Source of the DNA: JBDRLH01 sp043813215
GTDB taxonomy: Bacteria; Patescibacteriota; Minisyncoccia; Minisyncoccales; JAQTPW01
Assembly: GCA_043813215.1 (NCBI GenBank)
Contig: JBDRLH010000007.1
Span: 1 to 21,099 of the forward strand
Direction: 5' to 3'
Length of the DNA stretch: 21,099 nt
Made by a program: the position numbers and the translations under genes. The notes under the pieces are model-generated. The model saw only the letters and a list, made by a program, of their open reading frames with translations. It searched no databases and was not told the DNA's origin. Below, piece by piece: positions 1 to 7,552 of this stretch (position 1 is its first letter; each line of letters starts with the position of its first letter).

Positions 1-672
1 AATGTCAATACCGCAAAAAAGAATGTTTTGACGGCCGAAGGCAATTTGAAAAAATCCCAAGACGACATTGTTTTATATCAGGCGCAGGTAAGGCAGTCCG
101 AAGCCCAGGCCAACCTTTTGAGCCAGAAAATCAGCGACGCTTCTTTGCGCGCGCCGGCTGACGGTCAGATAACAAAAGTAAATAAAAAAGCCGGCGAAAT
201 CGTCCAGCCCTCGGAACCGGTGATTTCTTTCATCTCTGCCGGTCCGCTCCAAGTAACAGCCGATATTTACGAAGAAGATATCGTCAAAATCAAAGTCGGA
301 AACCAGGTTGATATAAAAGCCACTGCTTTTTCGGGGCAGATATTTTCCGGAAAAGTCATCTTTGTAAATCCGGCCGAAAAATTAATTGACGGAGTGGTTT
401 ATTACGAAATTAAGGTTGATTTTCAGGAAGCGCCCGAGGAAATAAGGCCCGGCATGACAGCCGATATTGTGATAAAAACGGCGCAGAAAGATAACGTTCT
501 GGTCATTCCGGGATCGGCTATTACAAAAAAAGACAATAAAAATTTTGTTCAAGTGATAAAGAATGAAAAACAGCAAGAAAGAGAGGTGCAGATTGGGCTG
601 AAAGATAGCGAGAATATGGTTGAGATAATTTCAGGGCTTCAAGAGGGGGAAGAAATAGCCATTCCAAAATAA
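1..672 (+). CDS. HlyD/MacA-type membrane fusion protein (5' partial)
   Basis: Periplasmic adaptor of a tripartite-like or MacAB-type export system; it would join the ABC ATPase and permease encoded just downstream. The reading frame is open from base 1, so the true N-terminus lies outside the window; the first in-frame start-like codon (TTG, 28) falls in the middle of a helical hairpin and is not credible as the start. Visible parts in order: the end of a Gln/Lys-rich coiled coil (up to about codon 45), a lipoyl-like half motif (RAPADGQITKVNKKAGEIV), a beta-barrel segment with typical PGMTADI wording, and a C-terminal membrane-proximal domain ending in GLQEGEEI. The ATPase gene starts 4 bp after the stop, so all three genes are probably one operon. 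The exported substrate cannot be read from sequence. The family call is firm. Confidence 0.9.
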   Translation, partial: NVNTAKKNVLTAEGNLKKSQDDIVLYQAQVRQSEAQANLLSQKISDASLRAPADGQITKVNKKAGEIVQPSEPVISFISAGPLQVTADIYEEDIVKIKVGNQVDIKATAFSGQIFSGKVIFVNPAEKLIDGVVYYEIKVDFQEAPEEIRPGMTADIVIKTAQKDNVLVIPGSAITKKDNKNFVQVIKNEKQQEREVQIGLKDSENMVEIISGLQEGEEIAIPK

Positions 673-676
673 TTTT

Positions 677-1399
677 ATGTCTGAAAATCCAATAATTAAG
701 CTTGAGAACGTCTGGAAAATTTACCAGCTCGGGAAAATAGAATTGGTCGTCTTAAAAGATATAACTCTGGATATTCCTAAGGGCGGTTTTGTGGTAATTT
801 TAGGGCCTTCGGGTTCAGGTAAATCCACCATGCTCAATATGGTGGGCTGTCTGGACTTGCCAACGAGAGGCAGGGTGTTTTTAGACGGCAAAGATATAGC
901 AAAAATATCAGAAGACGGGCTCGCTCAAGCGCGAGGCCAGAAAATCGGCTTTATTTTCCAGCAGTTCAATTTATTGCATAACTTAAGCGCCTTAGAAAAC
1001 GTGATGATTCCTATGATTTTTCAGGGAAAATCCGAAGCTCAGAGAGAAGAGCGGGCGAGATATCTTTTATCTTCTGTGGATTTGAGCGACAGAGCAGACC
1101 ACAAGCCTTCAGAGCTTTCGGGCGGAGAACAACAGAGAATAGCCATTGCTCGGGCCTTGGCAAATAATCCCGAGATAATCGTGGCTGATGAACCGACCGG
1201 GAATTTGGATTCTTTCAACGGTAAAAAAATAATGGAAATCTTAATAGATCTGCATAAAAATTACAAAAAGACGATTATCGTGGTGACCCACGATCCGACA
1301 ATTGCCGATTACAGCACTCAGGTGGTGCATATTAAAGATGGAAGGTTGGAGACGAATCATTTTTCAAAAGAAAATGTTTTATGGTCAAATAATAAGTGA
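677..1399 (+). CDS. ABC transporter ATPase, MacB/LolD family
   Basis: Cytoplasmic ATPase of 240 residues that powers the neighbouring FtsX-fold permease. Walker A is G43-T51 (GPSGSGKST), the Q-loop is in FIFQQFNLL, the signature is LSGGEQQRIAIARAL, Walker B is IIVADEPTGNLD, and the H-loop is VVTHD. The wording SGGEQQR and DEPTGNLD is typical of the MacB/LolD/FtsE group rather than of nutrient importers. The ATG start lies 4 bp after the adaptor gene. The stop codon TGA (1397-1399) is one base before the permease ATG, which implies translational coupling. Length is usual for the family. Likely roles in the family are export of peptides, lipoproteins or antibiotics; which applies here is unknown. 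Confidence 0.95.
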   Translation: MSENPIIKLENVWKIYQLGKIELVVLKDITLDIPKGGFVVILGPSGSGKSTMLNMVGCLDLPTRGRVFLDGKDIAKISEDGLAQARGQKIGFIFQQFNLLHNLSALENVMIPMIFQGKSEAQREERARYLLSSVDLSDRADHKPSELSGGEQQRIAIARALANNPEIIVADEPTGNLDSFNGKKIMEILIDLHKNYKKTIIVVTHDPTIADYSTQVVHIKDGRLETNHFSKENVLWSNNK

Positions 1400-1400
1400 T

Positions 1401-2612
1401 ATGTGGAAGGAATATCTGAAAATTGCCGTAAAAAATTTAAGAACCAGGCAGATGCGCAGCTGGCTGACGATTTTGGGCATTGTCATCGGCGTTTTTCTGA
1501 TAATGTCTTTGCTTTCTTTGAGCCAGGGGCTTCAAGCGACTGTTTTGAAACAACTCAACGCCATGGGAACGGATATCATTATGGTTATGCCGGGCAGCTT
1601 GTCCGATTTCATGACAACAATGATGGGCGGAGTAGAGCTTACAAATTCCGATTTAAAGGCAATAGAAAAATCCAAGGGCGTTGAAATTGTCGTTCCAAAT
1701 CTATATAAGGGGGAGTTGGTAAAATATCAAAGTACCGGCAAGTTGGCGATTTTATTCGGCATGGACATAAAAAACGCGCTTTATGTATATAAAGAAAATA
1801 TGGGCATGGATGTAAAAGAGGGACGCTGGCCTATGGCCGGAAAGCGGGAAATAGTGGTGGGGAGCTTGGTGCCCGTTGATGTCTTTCCGGGATTGGAAAT
1901 AGGCACAACCGCCACGATAAAAGGCAGGCAGTTTGAGATAGTCGGGATTTTAAAATCCTTGGGTAACAGACAGGATGATTCAATAATAGGCATGGATATC
2001 GACATCTTCCGTTCGATTACCGGGAAAAAAGACGGAGCGGCCCAGGCTGTGGCAAAGGTCGCATCGGGATATTCTCCCGATCAGGTTGCCAGCAATATAA
2101 AAGCCAGCTTGGAAGAAAATGCAAAAAGAAAAGCGGGTCAAGAAGAAAGCGCTTACTCTGTTTTAACCAGCGACGCGCTTTCGGGAATTGTGGGCAACGT
2201 TATGGCGATTTTACAGGTGGCGGTTTTTGCTTTTGCCAGCATCGCCATTGTTGTGGGGGGCATCGGCATTATGAATACAATGTATACTTCGGTGAGAGAA
2301 CGCACGAGGGAAATAGGAATTTTAAAAGCAGTGGGAGCTAAAAATCAAACAATAGTCATGATTTTTCTTATAGAAGCCGGCATTATCGGATTGGTCGGGG
2401 GAGCGGGGGGCATGGTCTCGGGTTTGGGTTTGGCAAAAGCAGTTGAATTAATAGGTGGGATGAACCCCTCGTTTTATATACAGGCATCAATTACCCCGGG
2501 GCTCGTTCTTTTCGGTTTTATGTTTTCTTTCGGAGTGGGCTGCGCTTCGGGATTTTTTCCAGCCAGGAGCGCCTCAAAGTTAAAACCGGTGGACGCCCTG
2601 AGATATGAATAA
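1401..2612 (+). CDS. ABC transporter permease, MacB/FtsX family
   Basis: Inner-membrane permease of 403 residues. I chose the ATG at 1401 (MWKEYLKIAVKNLRTRQMRS) rather than an upstream in-frame start at 1302, because the latter would run 98 bases into the ATPase gene and adds sequence unlike the family; the chosen start follows the ATPase stop by one base. Architecture: one N-terminal membrane segment (about 20-42), a large extracytoplasmic MacB core domain (about 45-255), then three C-terminal membrane segments (about 262-290, 312-340, 358-385). The FtsX signature GGIGIMNTMYTSVRERTREIG and the following ILKAVGA are clear. It ends with the common PARSASKLKPVDALRYE. With the adaptor and ATPase it completes a MacAB-like exporter; no outer-membrane partner is encoded here, which fits a cell that may lack a classical outer membrane. 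Confidence 0.93.
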   Translation: MWKEYLKIAVKNLRTRQMRSWLTILGIVIGVFLIMSLLSLSQGLQATVLKQLNAMGTDIIMVMPGSLSDFMTTMMGGVELTNSDLKAIEKSKGVEIVVPNLYKGELVKYQSTGKLAILFGMDIKNALYVYKENMGMDVKEGRWPMAGKREIVVGSLVPVDVFPGLEIGTTATIKGRQFEIVGILKSLGNRQDDSIIGMDIDIFRSITGKKDGAAQAVAKVASGYSPDQVASNIKASLEENAKRKAGQEESAYSVLTSDALSGIVGNVMAILQVAVFAFASIAIVVGGIGIMNTMYTSVRERTREIGILKAVGAKNQTIVMIFLIEAGIIGLVGGAGGMVSGLGLAKAVELIGGMNPSFYIQASITPGLVLFGFMFSFGVGCASGFFPARSASKLKPVDALRYE

Positions 2613-2618
2613 TGCGCG

Positions 2619-2654
2619 GAAATTTATTACCGGCTCGCTTTTTTAATAAATTTC
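2619..2654 (+). terminator. 11-bp perfect inverted repeat after the exporter operon
   Basis: Arms 2619-2629 and 2644-2654 are exact reverse complements around a 14-base loop that itself contains a T run. It begins 6 bp after the permease stop. It is AT-rich and is not followed by a clean T tract, so it could be a weak terminator or only a 3'-end RNA hairpin. Confidence 0.35.
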
Positions 2655-2716
2655 TGTTAAAATAAAAAAAGAAAGGTCTGATATTCAGAAATTATGATTT
2701 AGAAATTTAAACCACT

Positions 2717-2791
2717 ATGGCTTGGCAACAAAAAAAGCGTTTATTCAGAAAATTAAAAAAGAGGGCAAGAGGCAAAGCAAAAAAAAGATAG
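2717..2791 (+). CDS. Possible 24-residue basic peptide
   Basis: ATG at 2717 opens a 24-codon frame (MAWQQKKRLFRKLKKRARGK..., stop TAG at 2789-2791) with 13 Lys/Arg and no acidic residue. It sits alone in the 229-bp gap between the exporter operon and the HAD gene, after a possible -10 TAAAAT at 2658. Its composition resembles the tiny ribosome-associated basic proteins found in many bacteria, but I do not recognise the family. The frame is A-rich, and an A-rich spacer gives Lys/Arg codons by chance, so this may be no gene at all. Confidence 0.25.
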   Translation: MAWQQKKRLFRKLKKRARGKAKKR

Positions 2792-2841
2792 GAAATTTTC
2801 AAAAGATCGCCCTGACAGCGGTTTTTTGGTAGAGTAAATTT

Positions 2842-3516
2842 ATGGATAACAAAATTTTATTTGCTTGGGATTTTCATGGGACATTAGAAAAAGGAAATAT
2901 TAATGCCGTTAGAGAATTATGCGGCATGGTTTTGAGCGACTGCGGCATAAAAAGAGAAGTTAGAATGGATGATGTTTCAAAATGGTACGGTTTAAGCTGG
3001 CTTGACTATTTTAAGCTTCTGGCTCCGGAAGGAAATCCGCAATTATGGGAAAGCATGGTGGCTAAGGTTTTAAATTATCAGGATATGGGATGGAATATTG
3101 TTAAAAAACACATTAAAGCCCAGGATTTTGCCAAAGACGTTTTAGGGGAGATAAAAAATAGGGGGCACGAAAACATCCTCGTGACAAACTCCGGCCAAAG
3201 TTATGCCAAAAAATTTGTCGAACTGGTTGGACTGTCTGGCTATATGGATGAAGTAATCGGGGTGGACACTCATTATAATTCCCGCGCGGATAAAGATATT
3301 CACAATATAAAGGCGGATGCTTTGAGAAATTATCTGCAGGACAAAAAATATAATAAAGTCGTGATGGTGGGAGATAAGGAAAGCGATATCAGCGCGGGCA
3401 ATGATTGCGGTGCGACAACTTATCTTTTTTTAACTCCCGAAGCCGGCAAAAAGACAGAAAGCACCAAGGCGGATCATATAATTTCCGATTTGAGAAAGGT
3501 TCTGGAAGAATTATAG
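2842..3516 (+). CDS. HAD-superfamily hydrolase
   Basis: Soluble 224-residue haloacid dehalogenase-like protein, probably a phosphatase acting on a small phosphorylated metabolite. Motif I is WDFHGTL with nucleophile D10; motif II is VTNSG; motif IV is VMVGDKESDISAG, with the two Mg-binding aspartates. A helical cap (about 20-95) lies between motifs I and II, as in the beta-phosphoglucomutase/Gph subgroup. The usual DxD of motif I reads D-F-H, so the general acid/base aspartate is replaced by His12, which is uncommon. The gene stands alone, with 229 bp before and 83 bp after it. Substrate cannot be inferred. Confidence 0.85.
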   Translation: MDNKILFAWDFHGTLEKGNINAVRELCGMVLSDCGIKREVRMDDVSKWYGLSWLDYFKLLAPEGNPQLWESMVAKVLNYQDMGWNIVKKHIKAQDFAKDVLGEIKNRGHENILVTNSGQSYAKKFVELVGLSGYMDEVIGVDTHYNSRADKDIHNIKADALRNYLQDKKYNKVVMVGDKESDISAGNDCGATTYLFLTPEAGKKTESTKADHIISDLRKVLEEL

Positions 3517-3599
3517 AACTTAAAAACAAGATTTAATTTTTTCCCGATAGTGGTAAAATAAAAGCGAGGTCGAAATTAATTAATAATTTAAAAATATTT

Positions 3600-4370
3600 A
3601 TGGACAGACCAAAAATTTATTTAGGGACAGCTTTAATAATCGCTGTTTTTATCTTTGCTATCGGCTATTTGTGTTATGTTGGCGCTTATTCAAAATCAAT
3701 CCAGCCATCATCCTATCGAAGCTTTCAGGTTTCGGGCGAGGGCAAAATAACCGCCATTCCCGATATCGCCCAGTTTACCTTCAGCGTAATAACTGAAGGA
3801 GGCAAAGATATTGCTGCCCTGCAACAAGACAATACGAGCAAGACGAACAAGGCCATTGATTTTTTGAAAGCGCAAGGAGTTGAGGCAAAAGATATTAAAA
3901 CGACAGGTTATAATCTTTCGCCAAAATATCAGTATTATAATTGTCCTCGTCCGGAGACTGGTATTGTGCCCTGTCCGCCGGCAGACATCGTCGGCTATAC
4001 CATCACTCAGACGGTTTCCGTAAAAATAAGAGATTTTACCAAAATAGGCACCGCCTTAGGAGGTGTGGTTGAAAATGGCGCGAATTCTGTTTCTTCAATT
4101 TCATTTACGATTGATGACCAAACTGCCCTTGAGAACCAAGCCCGAGACAAAGCTATTGCCGAAGCCCGAAAAAAAGCTCAATTGGTTGCCAAAGCCGGAG
4201 GCTTTAAAGTGGGAAAATTGATTTATATTGATGAGGGCTATACTCCTTATTACGGATACGGACTGGGGGGAGATATGAAACTAGAATCTGTGCCGTCGGT
4301 CGCGCCAATCATTGAGCCGGGTTCCCAGGAAATAATAATTAACATAATATTAAGATACGAGATAAAATAA
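3600..4370 (+). CDS. SIMPL (DUF541) domain protein, membrane-anchored
   Basis: 256 residues. An uncleaved-looking N-terminal membrane segment (about 8-30) is followed by an extracytoplasmic SIMPL/DUF541 domain: FQVSGEGKITAIPDIAQFTF opens the domain, and ARDKAIAEARKKAQLVAKAGGFKVGKLIYI is the characteristic later helix-strand part. Members form oligomeric rings in the periplasm or on the cell surface (BP26-like, YggE-like); their biochemical role is not settled. A short Cys/Pro segment (YYNCPRPETGIVPCPP, about 117-132) with two cysteines may form a disulfide outside the cytoplasm. A possible -10 (TAAAAT, 3554-3559) precedes the gene. LemA and HtpX follow, suggesting an envelope-maintenance cluster. 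Confidence 0.88.
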   Translation: MDRPKIYLGTALIIAVFIFAIGYLCYVGAYSKSIQPSSYRSFQVSGEGKITAIPDIAQFTFSVITEGGKDIAALQQDNTSKTNKAIDFLKAQGVEAKDIKTTGYNLSPKYQYYNCPRPETGIVPCPPADIVGYTITQTVSVKIRDFTKIGTALGGVVENGANSVSSISFTIDDQTALENQARDKAIAEARKKAQLVAKAGGFKVGKLIYIDEGYTPYYGYGLGGDMKLESVPSVAPIIEPGSQEIIINIILRYEIK

Positions 4371-4416
4371 TTAAAAGGTCGCAGTAAAGTTTTTAATTTT
4401 TAATCTTAAAATTATT

Positions 4417-4962
4417 ATGTGGTATATTGTCGCGATTATCGCAGTCATCATTTTCTGGCTGGGACTGATTTACAACGGATTTGTCAGCCTTAGAAACAGA
4501 GCCAAAGAAGCTTGGTCGGATATTGACGTCCAGTTGAAAAGAAGATATGACCTGATTCCCAATTTAGTGGAAACGGTCAAGGGTTATGCGGCGCATGAAA
4601 GCGGAGTTTTCGAAAAAGTGACCGAAGCCAGAGCGCGCGCTATGGGAGCGGGGAGTCTTAAAGATAAAGCCGAAGCAGAAAATGCTTTATCCAATACTCT
4701 AAAAACCCTTTTTGCTGTATCGGAGAACTATCCTCAGTTGAAAGCCTCGGAAAACTTCCAAAAACTTCAGGATGAACTGACCGATACCGAGAATAAAGTT
4801 CAGGCCGCCAGGCGTTTTTACAACGGCAATGTCAGGGATCTGAATATCAAGATTGAAAGTTTCCCTTCAAATCTCATCGCTTCTTTATTCGGCTTTAAAA
4901 AGATGGAATTTTTTGAGATTGCCGAACCCGGCCAAAGAGAACCCGTACAAGTCAAATTTTAG
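4417..4962 (+). CDS. lemA: LemA family protein
   Basis: 181-residue membrane-anchored helical protein. One N-terminal membrane segment (about 2-22) is followed by the family signature NGFVSLRNRAKEAWSDIDVQLKRRYDLIPNLVETVKGYA and the helix containing RRFYNGNVRDLN. The function of LemA is poorly known. It is very often encoded beside htpX, as here: 6 bp separate its stop from the htpX ATG. Length is normal. The start ATG lies in an AT-rich stretch with no Shine-Dalgarno motif. Confidence 0.95.
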   Translation: MWYIVAIIAVIIFWLGLIYNGFVSLRNRAKEAWSDIDVQLKRRYDLIPNLVETVKGYAAHESGVFEKVTEARARAMGAGSLKDKAEAENALSNTLKTLFAVSENYPQLKASENFQKLQDELTDTENKVQAARRFYNGNVRDLNIKIESFPSNLIASLFGFKKMEFFEIAEPGQREPVQVKF

Positions 4963-4968
4963 TTTAAA

Positions 4969-5871
4969 ATGGCAACTCTTTACACTCAAGCCGAATCAAA
5001 TAATCGGAAGACTTTTCTTCTTATTGCTGTTTTTATGATTATATTGATATCTTTGGGATGGCTTTTTTCTTATTTGTTGGATAACAGTATTTTTTTGATT
5101 TTTGCCGTGATTTTGGCCTTTGCACAAAGTTTCGCCAGCTATTGGTATTCGGATAAAATAGTTTTGGCCATGTCCCACGCCAAAAAAATAAAACATCAGG
5201 AAAATCAGGAGCTATACCGTGTCGTTGAAAATCTCTGTATTACGGCCGGGCTACCCGTCCCAAAAATTTATATTATCAACGAAGCCCAACCCAATGCTTT
5301 CGCTACAGGTCGCGACAAAAATCATGCGGTAGTCGCAGTAACAAAAGGATTACTGGAAAAACTGAATAAAACGGAGTTAGAAGGAGTTGTTGCCCATGAG
5401 CTTTCACATATTGGCAACAAAGACATGCTTTTAGGAACGGTTATTGTCGTCTTGGTGGGAATTATTGCCCTGCTGTCAAATTTCTTTTTAAGGATAAGTT
5501 TTTTTGGCGGCGGAAGAAGAAGAGATTCGCGAGGGAACGCTGGCGCCATCCTGATGGTTTTGGGGTTGGTCGCGGCGATTTTGGCGCCATTGCTTGCTAC
5601 CTTGATACGGCTTGCAGTTTCGCGGAAAAGAGAATTTTTAGCTGATGCCGATGGTGCTCTTTTGACCAGATATCCCGAGGGTCTGGCCGGTGCCTTGGAA
5701 AAAATCGCATCTGATCCCAATGTCTTAAAATCAGCTTCAAATTCTACTTCTCATCTATATATTGCAAATCCTTTTAAAGGAGAGCAGGGTAAAAATTGGA
5801 TAACGAAATTATTTTCGACCCATCCGCCTACGGAAGAAAGAATAAAAATTTTGAGACAAATGTCTTTTTGA
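4969..5871 (+). CDS. htpX: HtpX, M48 zinc metalloprotease
   Basis: Membrane protease of 300 residues involved in quality control of membrane proteins. Two N-terminal membrane segments (about 16-55) precede the zinc site HELSH (H143, E144, H147, in VVAHELSHIGNKD); two more membrane segments (about 155-172 and 190-212) follow, then SRKREFLADADGA, whose Glu is the third zinc ligand. The C-terminal motif FSTHPPTEERIKIL is family-typical. Co-transcribed with lemA (6-bp spacing). No sign of truncation or of a changed catalytic residue. Confidence 0.96.
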   Translation: MATLYTQAESNNRKTFLLIAVFMIILISLGWLFSYLLDNSIFLIFAVILAFAQSFASYWYSDKIVLAMSHAKKIKHQENQELYRVVENLCITAGLPVPKIYIINEAQPNAFATGRDKNHAVVAVTKGLLEKLNKTELEGVVAHELSHIGNKDMLLGTVIVVLVGIIALLSNFFLRISFFGGGRRRDSRGNAGAILMVLGLVAAILAPLLATLIRLAVSRKREFLADADGALLTRYPEGLAGALEKIASDPNVLKSASNSTSHLYIANPFKGEQGKNWITKLFSTHPPTEERIKILRQMSF

Positions 5872-5928
5872 TAAATAGTTAAATTTTTCTCCGATTGTTT
5901 TGCGTGGCGGAAACATTTTTATATTTAA

Positions 5929-6687
5929 ATGACTATTTTATTTACAATAATTATTGCGACATTTATCATCAGCTTGATTTCGTTTATTGGCGTTTTGACG
6001 ATTTTTCTTAAAGAGAACATTTTAAATAAAATTCTTCTTTATTTGGTTGCCTTTTCTGCCGGCGCCCTAATCGGCGGCGCTTTTTTGCACCTAATTCCCG
6101 AATCACTCTTTGAGGCGGGTTTAGATAAAGGAAAGATAACGGGAATTTTTATTTCTTTAATCGTCGGTTTCTGCGTTTTTTTTGTGATGGAACAGTTTAT
6201 TAAGTGGCATCATCATCATAGTACGGAACATCCTGAAATTAAGCCTTTTTCTTACTTAATTCTGATTTCCGACGGTTTGCATAATTTTATAGATGGTTTG
6301 GTGATCGCCGGTTCTTTTATGGTGGGAATATCCACGGGCATAATAACCAGCTTAGCCGTAATTTTACACGAAATTCCTCAGGAAATAGGAGATTTCGCGG
6401 TTTTGATCTATGGAGGATTTAAAAAAACAAAGGCCCTTTTTCTGAATTTTATTTCCGCCACCTTGGCTGTCTTGGGCGGAATAGTCGGCTTTTTTATTTT
6501 TAAAGAAATGAGAGACATTTCTTTTTTGCTGCCATTTACAGCCGGGACTTTTATATATATTGCCGCCTCTGATTTGATCCCGCAAATTAAGGAAGAATGG
6601 GGAATTAAAAAATCAATGATACATTTCTTGTTGTTTTTGGCCGGAATTGTTATGATGCTTCTTATGAAGACTTTTATTGCAGAATAG
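5929..6687 (+). CDS. ZIP-family divalent metal transporter
   Basis: Integral membrane protein of 252 residues with about eight membrane segments; transports Zn(II) or related metals. Key motifs: FLHLIPESLFEAG in an early helix, a cytoplasmic His-rich loop (WHHHHSTEHPE, about 87-97), the metal-path helix SDGLHNFIDGLVIAGSF and its partner ILHEIPQEIGDFAVLIYGG. These two helices hold the conserved HNxxD and HExxQE metal-binding residues of the ZIP family. The gene stands alone between htpX and the ferredoxin. Direction and metal preference cannot be read from the sequence. Confidence 0.93.
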   Translation: MTILFTIIIATFIISLISFIGVLTIFLKENILNKILLYLVAFSAGALIGGAFLHLIPESLFEAGLDKGKITGIFISLIVGFCVFFVMEQFIKWHHHHSTEHPEIKPFSYLILISDGLHNFIDGLVIAGSFMVGISTGIITSLAVILHEIPQEIGDFAVLIYGGFKKTKALFLNFISATLAVLGGIVGFFIFKEMRDISFLLPFTAGTFIYIAASDLIPQIKEEWGIKKSMIHFLLFLAGIVMMLLMKTFIAE

Positions 6688-6732
6688 ATGATTAAAAATT
6701 AGCAGAACATAAATTAAGTAAAAGATTATAAA

Positions 6733-6909
6733 ATGTCAAAATATAAAATCAACAAAGAAAAATGCATCGGCTGCGGGGTGTGCGTGGCGACTTGCCAGGA
6801 CGCCACAGAGCTTGACCAAGACGGCAAGGCAAAAATTTTAAATCAGGAAAAATTAGAAAAGTGCGGCGGAGAAAAGATCTGTCCCTACGAAGCAATAGAA
6901 AAAAATTAA
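6733..6909 (+). CDS. Single-cluster [4Fe-4S] ferredoxin
   Basis: A 58-residue soluble electron carrier. C11, C14 and C17 (CIGCGVC) with C50 in the motif CPYEAI form one complete [4Fe-4S] site. The second-cluster ligands are absent, but C21 and C44 remain at the positions that form a disulfide in Thermotoga-type one-cluster ferredoxins. The ATG at 6733 gives the standard family start MSKYKINKEKC. The thioredoxin gene starts 6 bp after its stop and the FTR catalytic subunit follows, so the likely partner is that reductase. What reduces this ferredoxin is not encoded in the window. Confidence 0.93.
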   Translation: MSKYKINKEKCIGCGVCVATCQDATELDQDGKAKILNQEKLEKCGGEKICPYEAIEKN

Positions 6910-6915
6910 AAATAT

Positions 6916-7227
6916 ATGAATTTAACTGACGAAAATTTTGAAAAAGAAATCCAAAACGAAAAAACTCCGATTTTGATTGATTTTTGGGCCGAGTGGTGCG
7001 GACCTTGCCAAATATTGGGGCCGATCTTAGAAAAAGTGACGGAAGGATATAAGGAAAAAGTTATTTTTGCCAAAGTTAACGTTGATTCGGCCCCTATTTC
7101 TTCTCAAAAATATCAAGTATCCCAAATACCGACGGTAATTTTATTCAAAGAAGGCAAACCGGCCAGCGGATTTATTGGAACAAGGCCAGAAGAATTTATT
7201 AAGAATTGGCTCAATGAGAATCTATGA
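6916..7227 (+). CDS. trxA: Thioredoxin
   Basis: 103-residue cytoplasmic thiol-disulfide carrier with the active site FWAEWCGPCQILGP (W-C-G-P-C at about 28-32) and the cis-proline region QIPTVILFKEGKP. Length and motifs are normal for thioredoxin 1. It sits between a ferredoxin gene (6 bp upstream) and the ferredoxin:thioredoxin reductase catalytic subunit, whose ATG overlaps its stop codon (ATGA at 7224-7227). This gene order says its electrons come from ferredoxin and not from NADPH. Confidence 0.97.
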   Translation: MNLTDENFEKEIQNEKTPILIDFWAEWCGPCQILGPILEKVTEGYKEKVIFAKVNVDSAPISSQKYQVSQIPTVILFKEGKPASGFIGTRPEEFIKNWLNENL

Positions 7228-7487
7228 CCACCGGAGAACTGATTAAAAAATATGAAGAATATGCAAAAGAAAACGGTTTTCTATTAAATCCCAATAATAA
7301 AATAGCCGAAGGAGTGGTAAATGGTTTATTGGCCAGGGAAGAGAAATTCGGCGAAAGGTATTGTCCGTGCCGAAGGGTGACGGGGAACAAAGAAGAGGAC
7401 AAAAAAATAATCTGTCCCTGCATATATCACAAAGAGGAAATAAAAAAAGACGGCCATTGCTACTGTAATTTATTTGTTGGGGCTTGA
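7224..7487 (+). CDS. Ferredoxin:thioredoxin reductase, catalytic (beta) subunit
   Basis: 87-residue iron-sulfur disulfide reductase that takes electrons one at a time from ferredoxin and reduces the thioredoxin disulfide. The diagnostic cysteines are C47-P-C49, C64-P-C66 and C79-Y-C81 (YCPCRR, IICPCIYH, GHCYCNLFVG): four for the [4Fe-4S] cluster and two for the active disulfide, as in the plant and cyanobacterial enzyme (CPC, CPC, CHC). Spacing (14 and 12 residues) differs somewhat from the plant type (16 and 8). No variable alpha subunit is seen, as is usual outside oxygenic phototrophs. Start ATG overlaps the thioredoxin stop by 4 bp. Its own stop TGA lies inside the -35 box of the next promoter. 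Confidence 0.93.
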   Translation: MTTGELIKKYEEYAKENGFLLNPNNKIAEGVVNGLLAREEKFGERYCPCRRVTGNKEEDKKIICPCIYHKEEIKKDGHCYCNLFVGA

Positions 7488-7512
7488 CAAAGAGTTTGGC
7501 AAAGAGTAATCT
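7484..7512 (+). promoter_or_regulatory. Promoter of the arsR-nifS-iscU-mnmA operon
   Basis: A perfect -35 box TTGACA (7484-7489) is followed, 17 bases later, by the weaker -10 TAATCT (7507-7512). The operator palindrome begins 3 bp downstream, covering the expected start of transcription. Confidence 0.65.
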
Positions 7513-7514
7513 GA

Positions 7515-7538
7515 ATACATAGATAATCATCTATGTAT
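7515..7538. promoter_or_regulatory. Palindromic operator for the ArsR regulator
   Basis: ATACATAGAT (7515-7524), AATC, ATCTATGTAT (7529-7538): a perfect 10-bp inverted repeat, extended to 11 bp by A7514/T7539. ArsR/SmtB proteins bind AT-rich inverted repeats of this size next to their own promoters. Placed between the promoter and the arsR start (7553), it would block initiation when bound. A terminator hairpin is the alternative, but the stem is AT-rich and lies only 14 bp before a gene on the same strand. Confidence 0.75.
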
Positions 7539-7552
7539 TTTAATTTAACACA

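Noticed and set aside
1302..1400. Upstream start for the MacB-like permease
   Set aside because: It overlaps the ATPase gene by 98 bases in another frame and encodes sequence unlike any MacB N-terminus; the ATG at 1401 fits the family and the operon spacing.
7515..7538. Terminator of the ferredoxin-thioredoxin-FTR operon
   Set aside because: The stem is AT-rich and perfectly symmetric, lies downstream of a TTGACA promoter and just ahead of an ArsR gene; an operator explains it better, though a minor terminating effect cannot be excluded.
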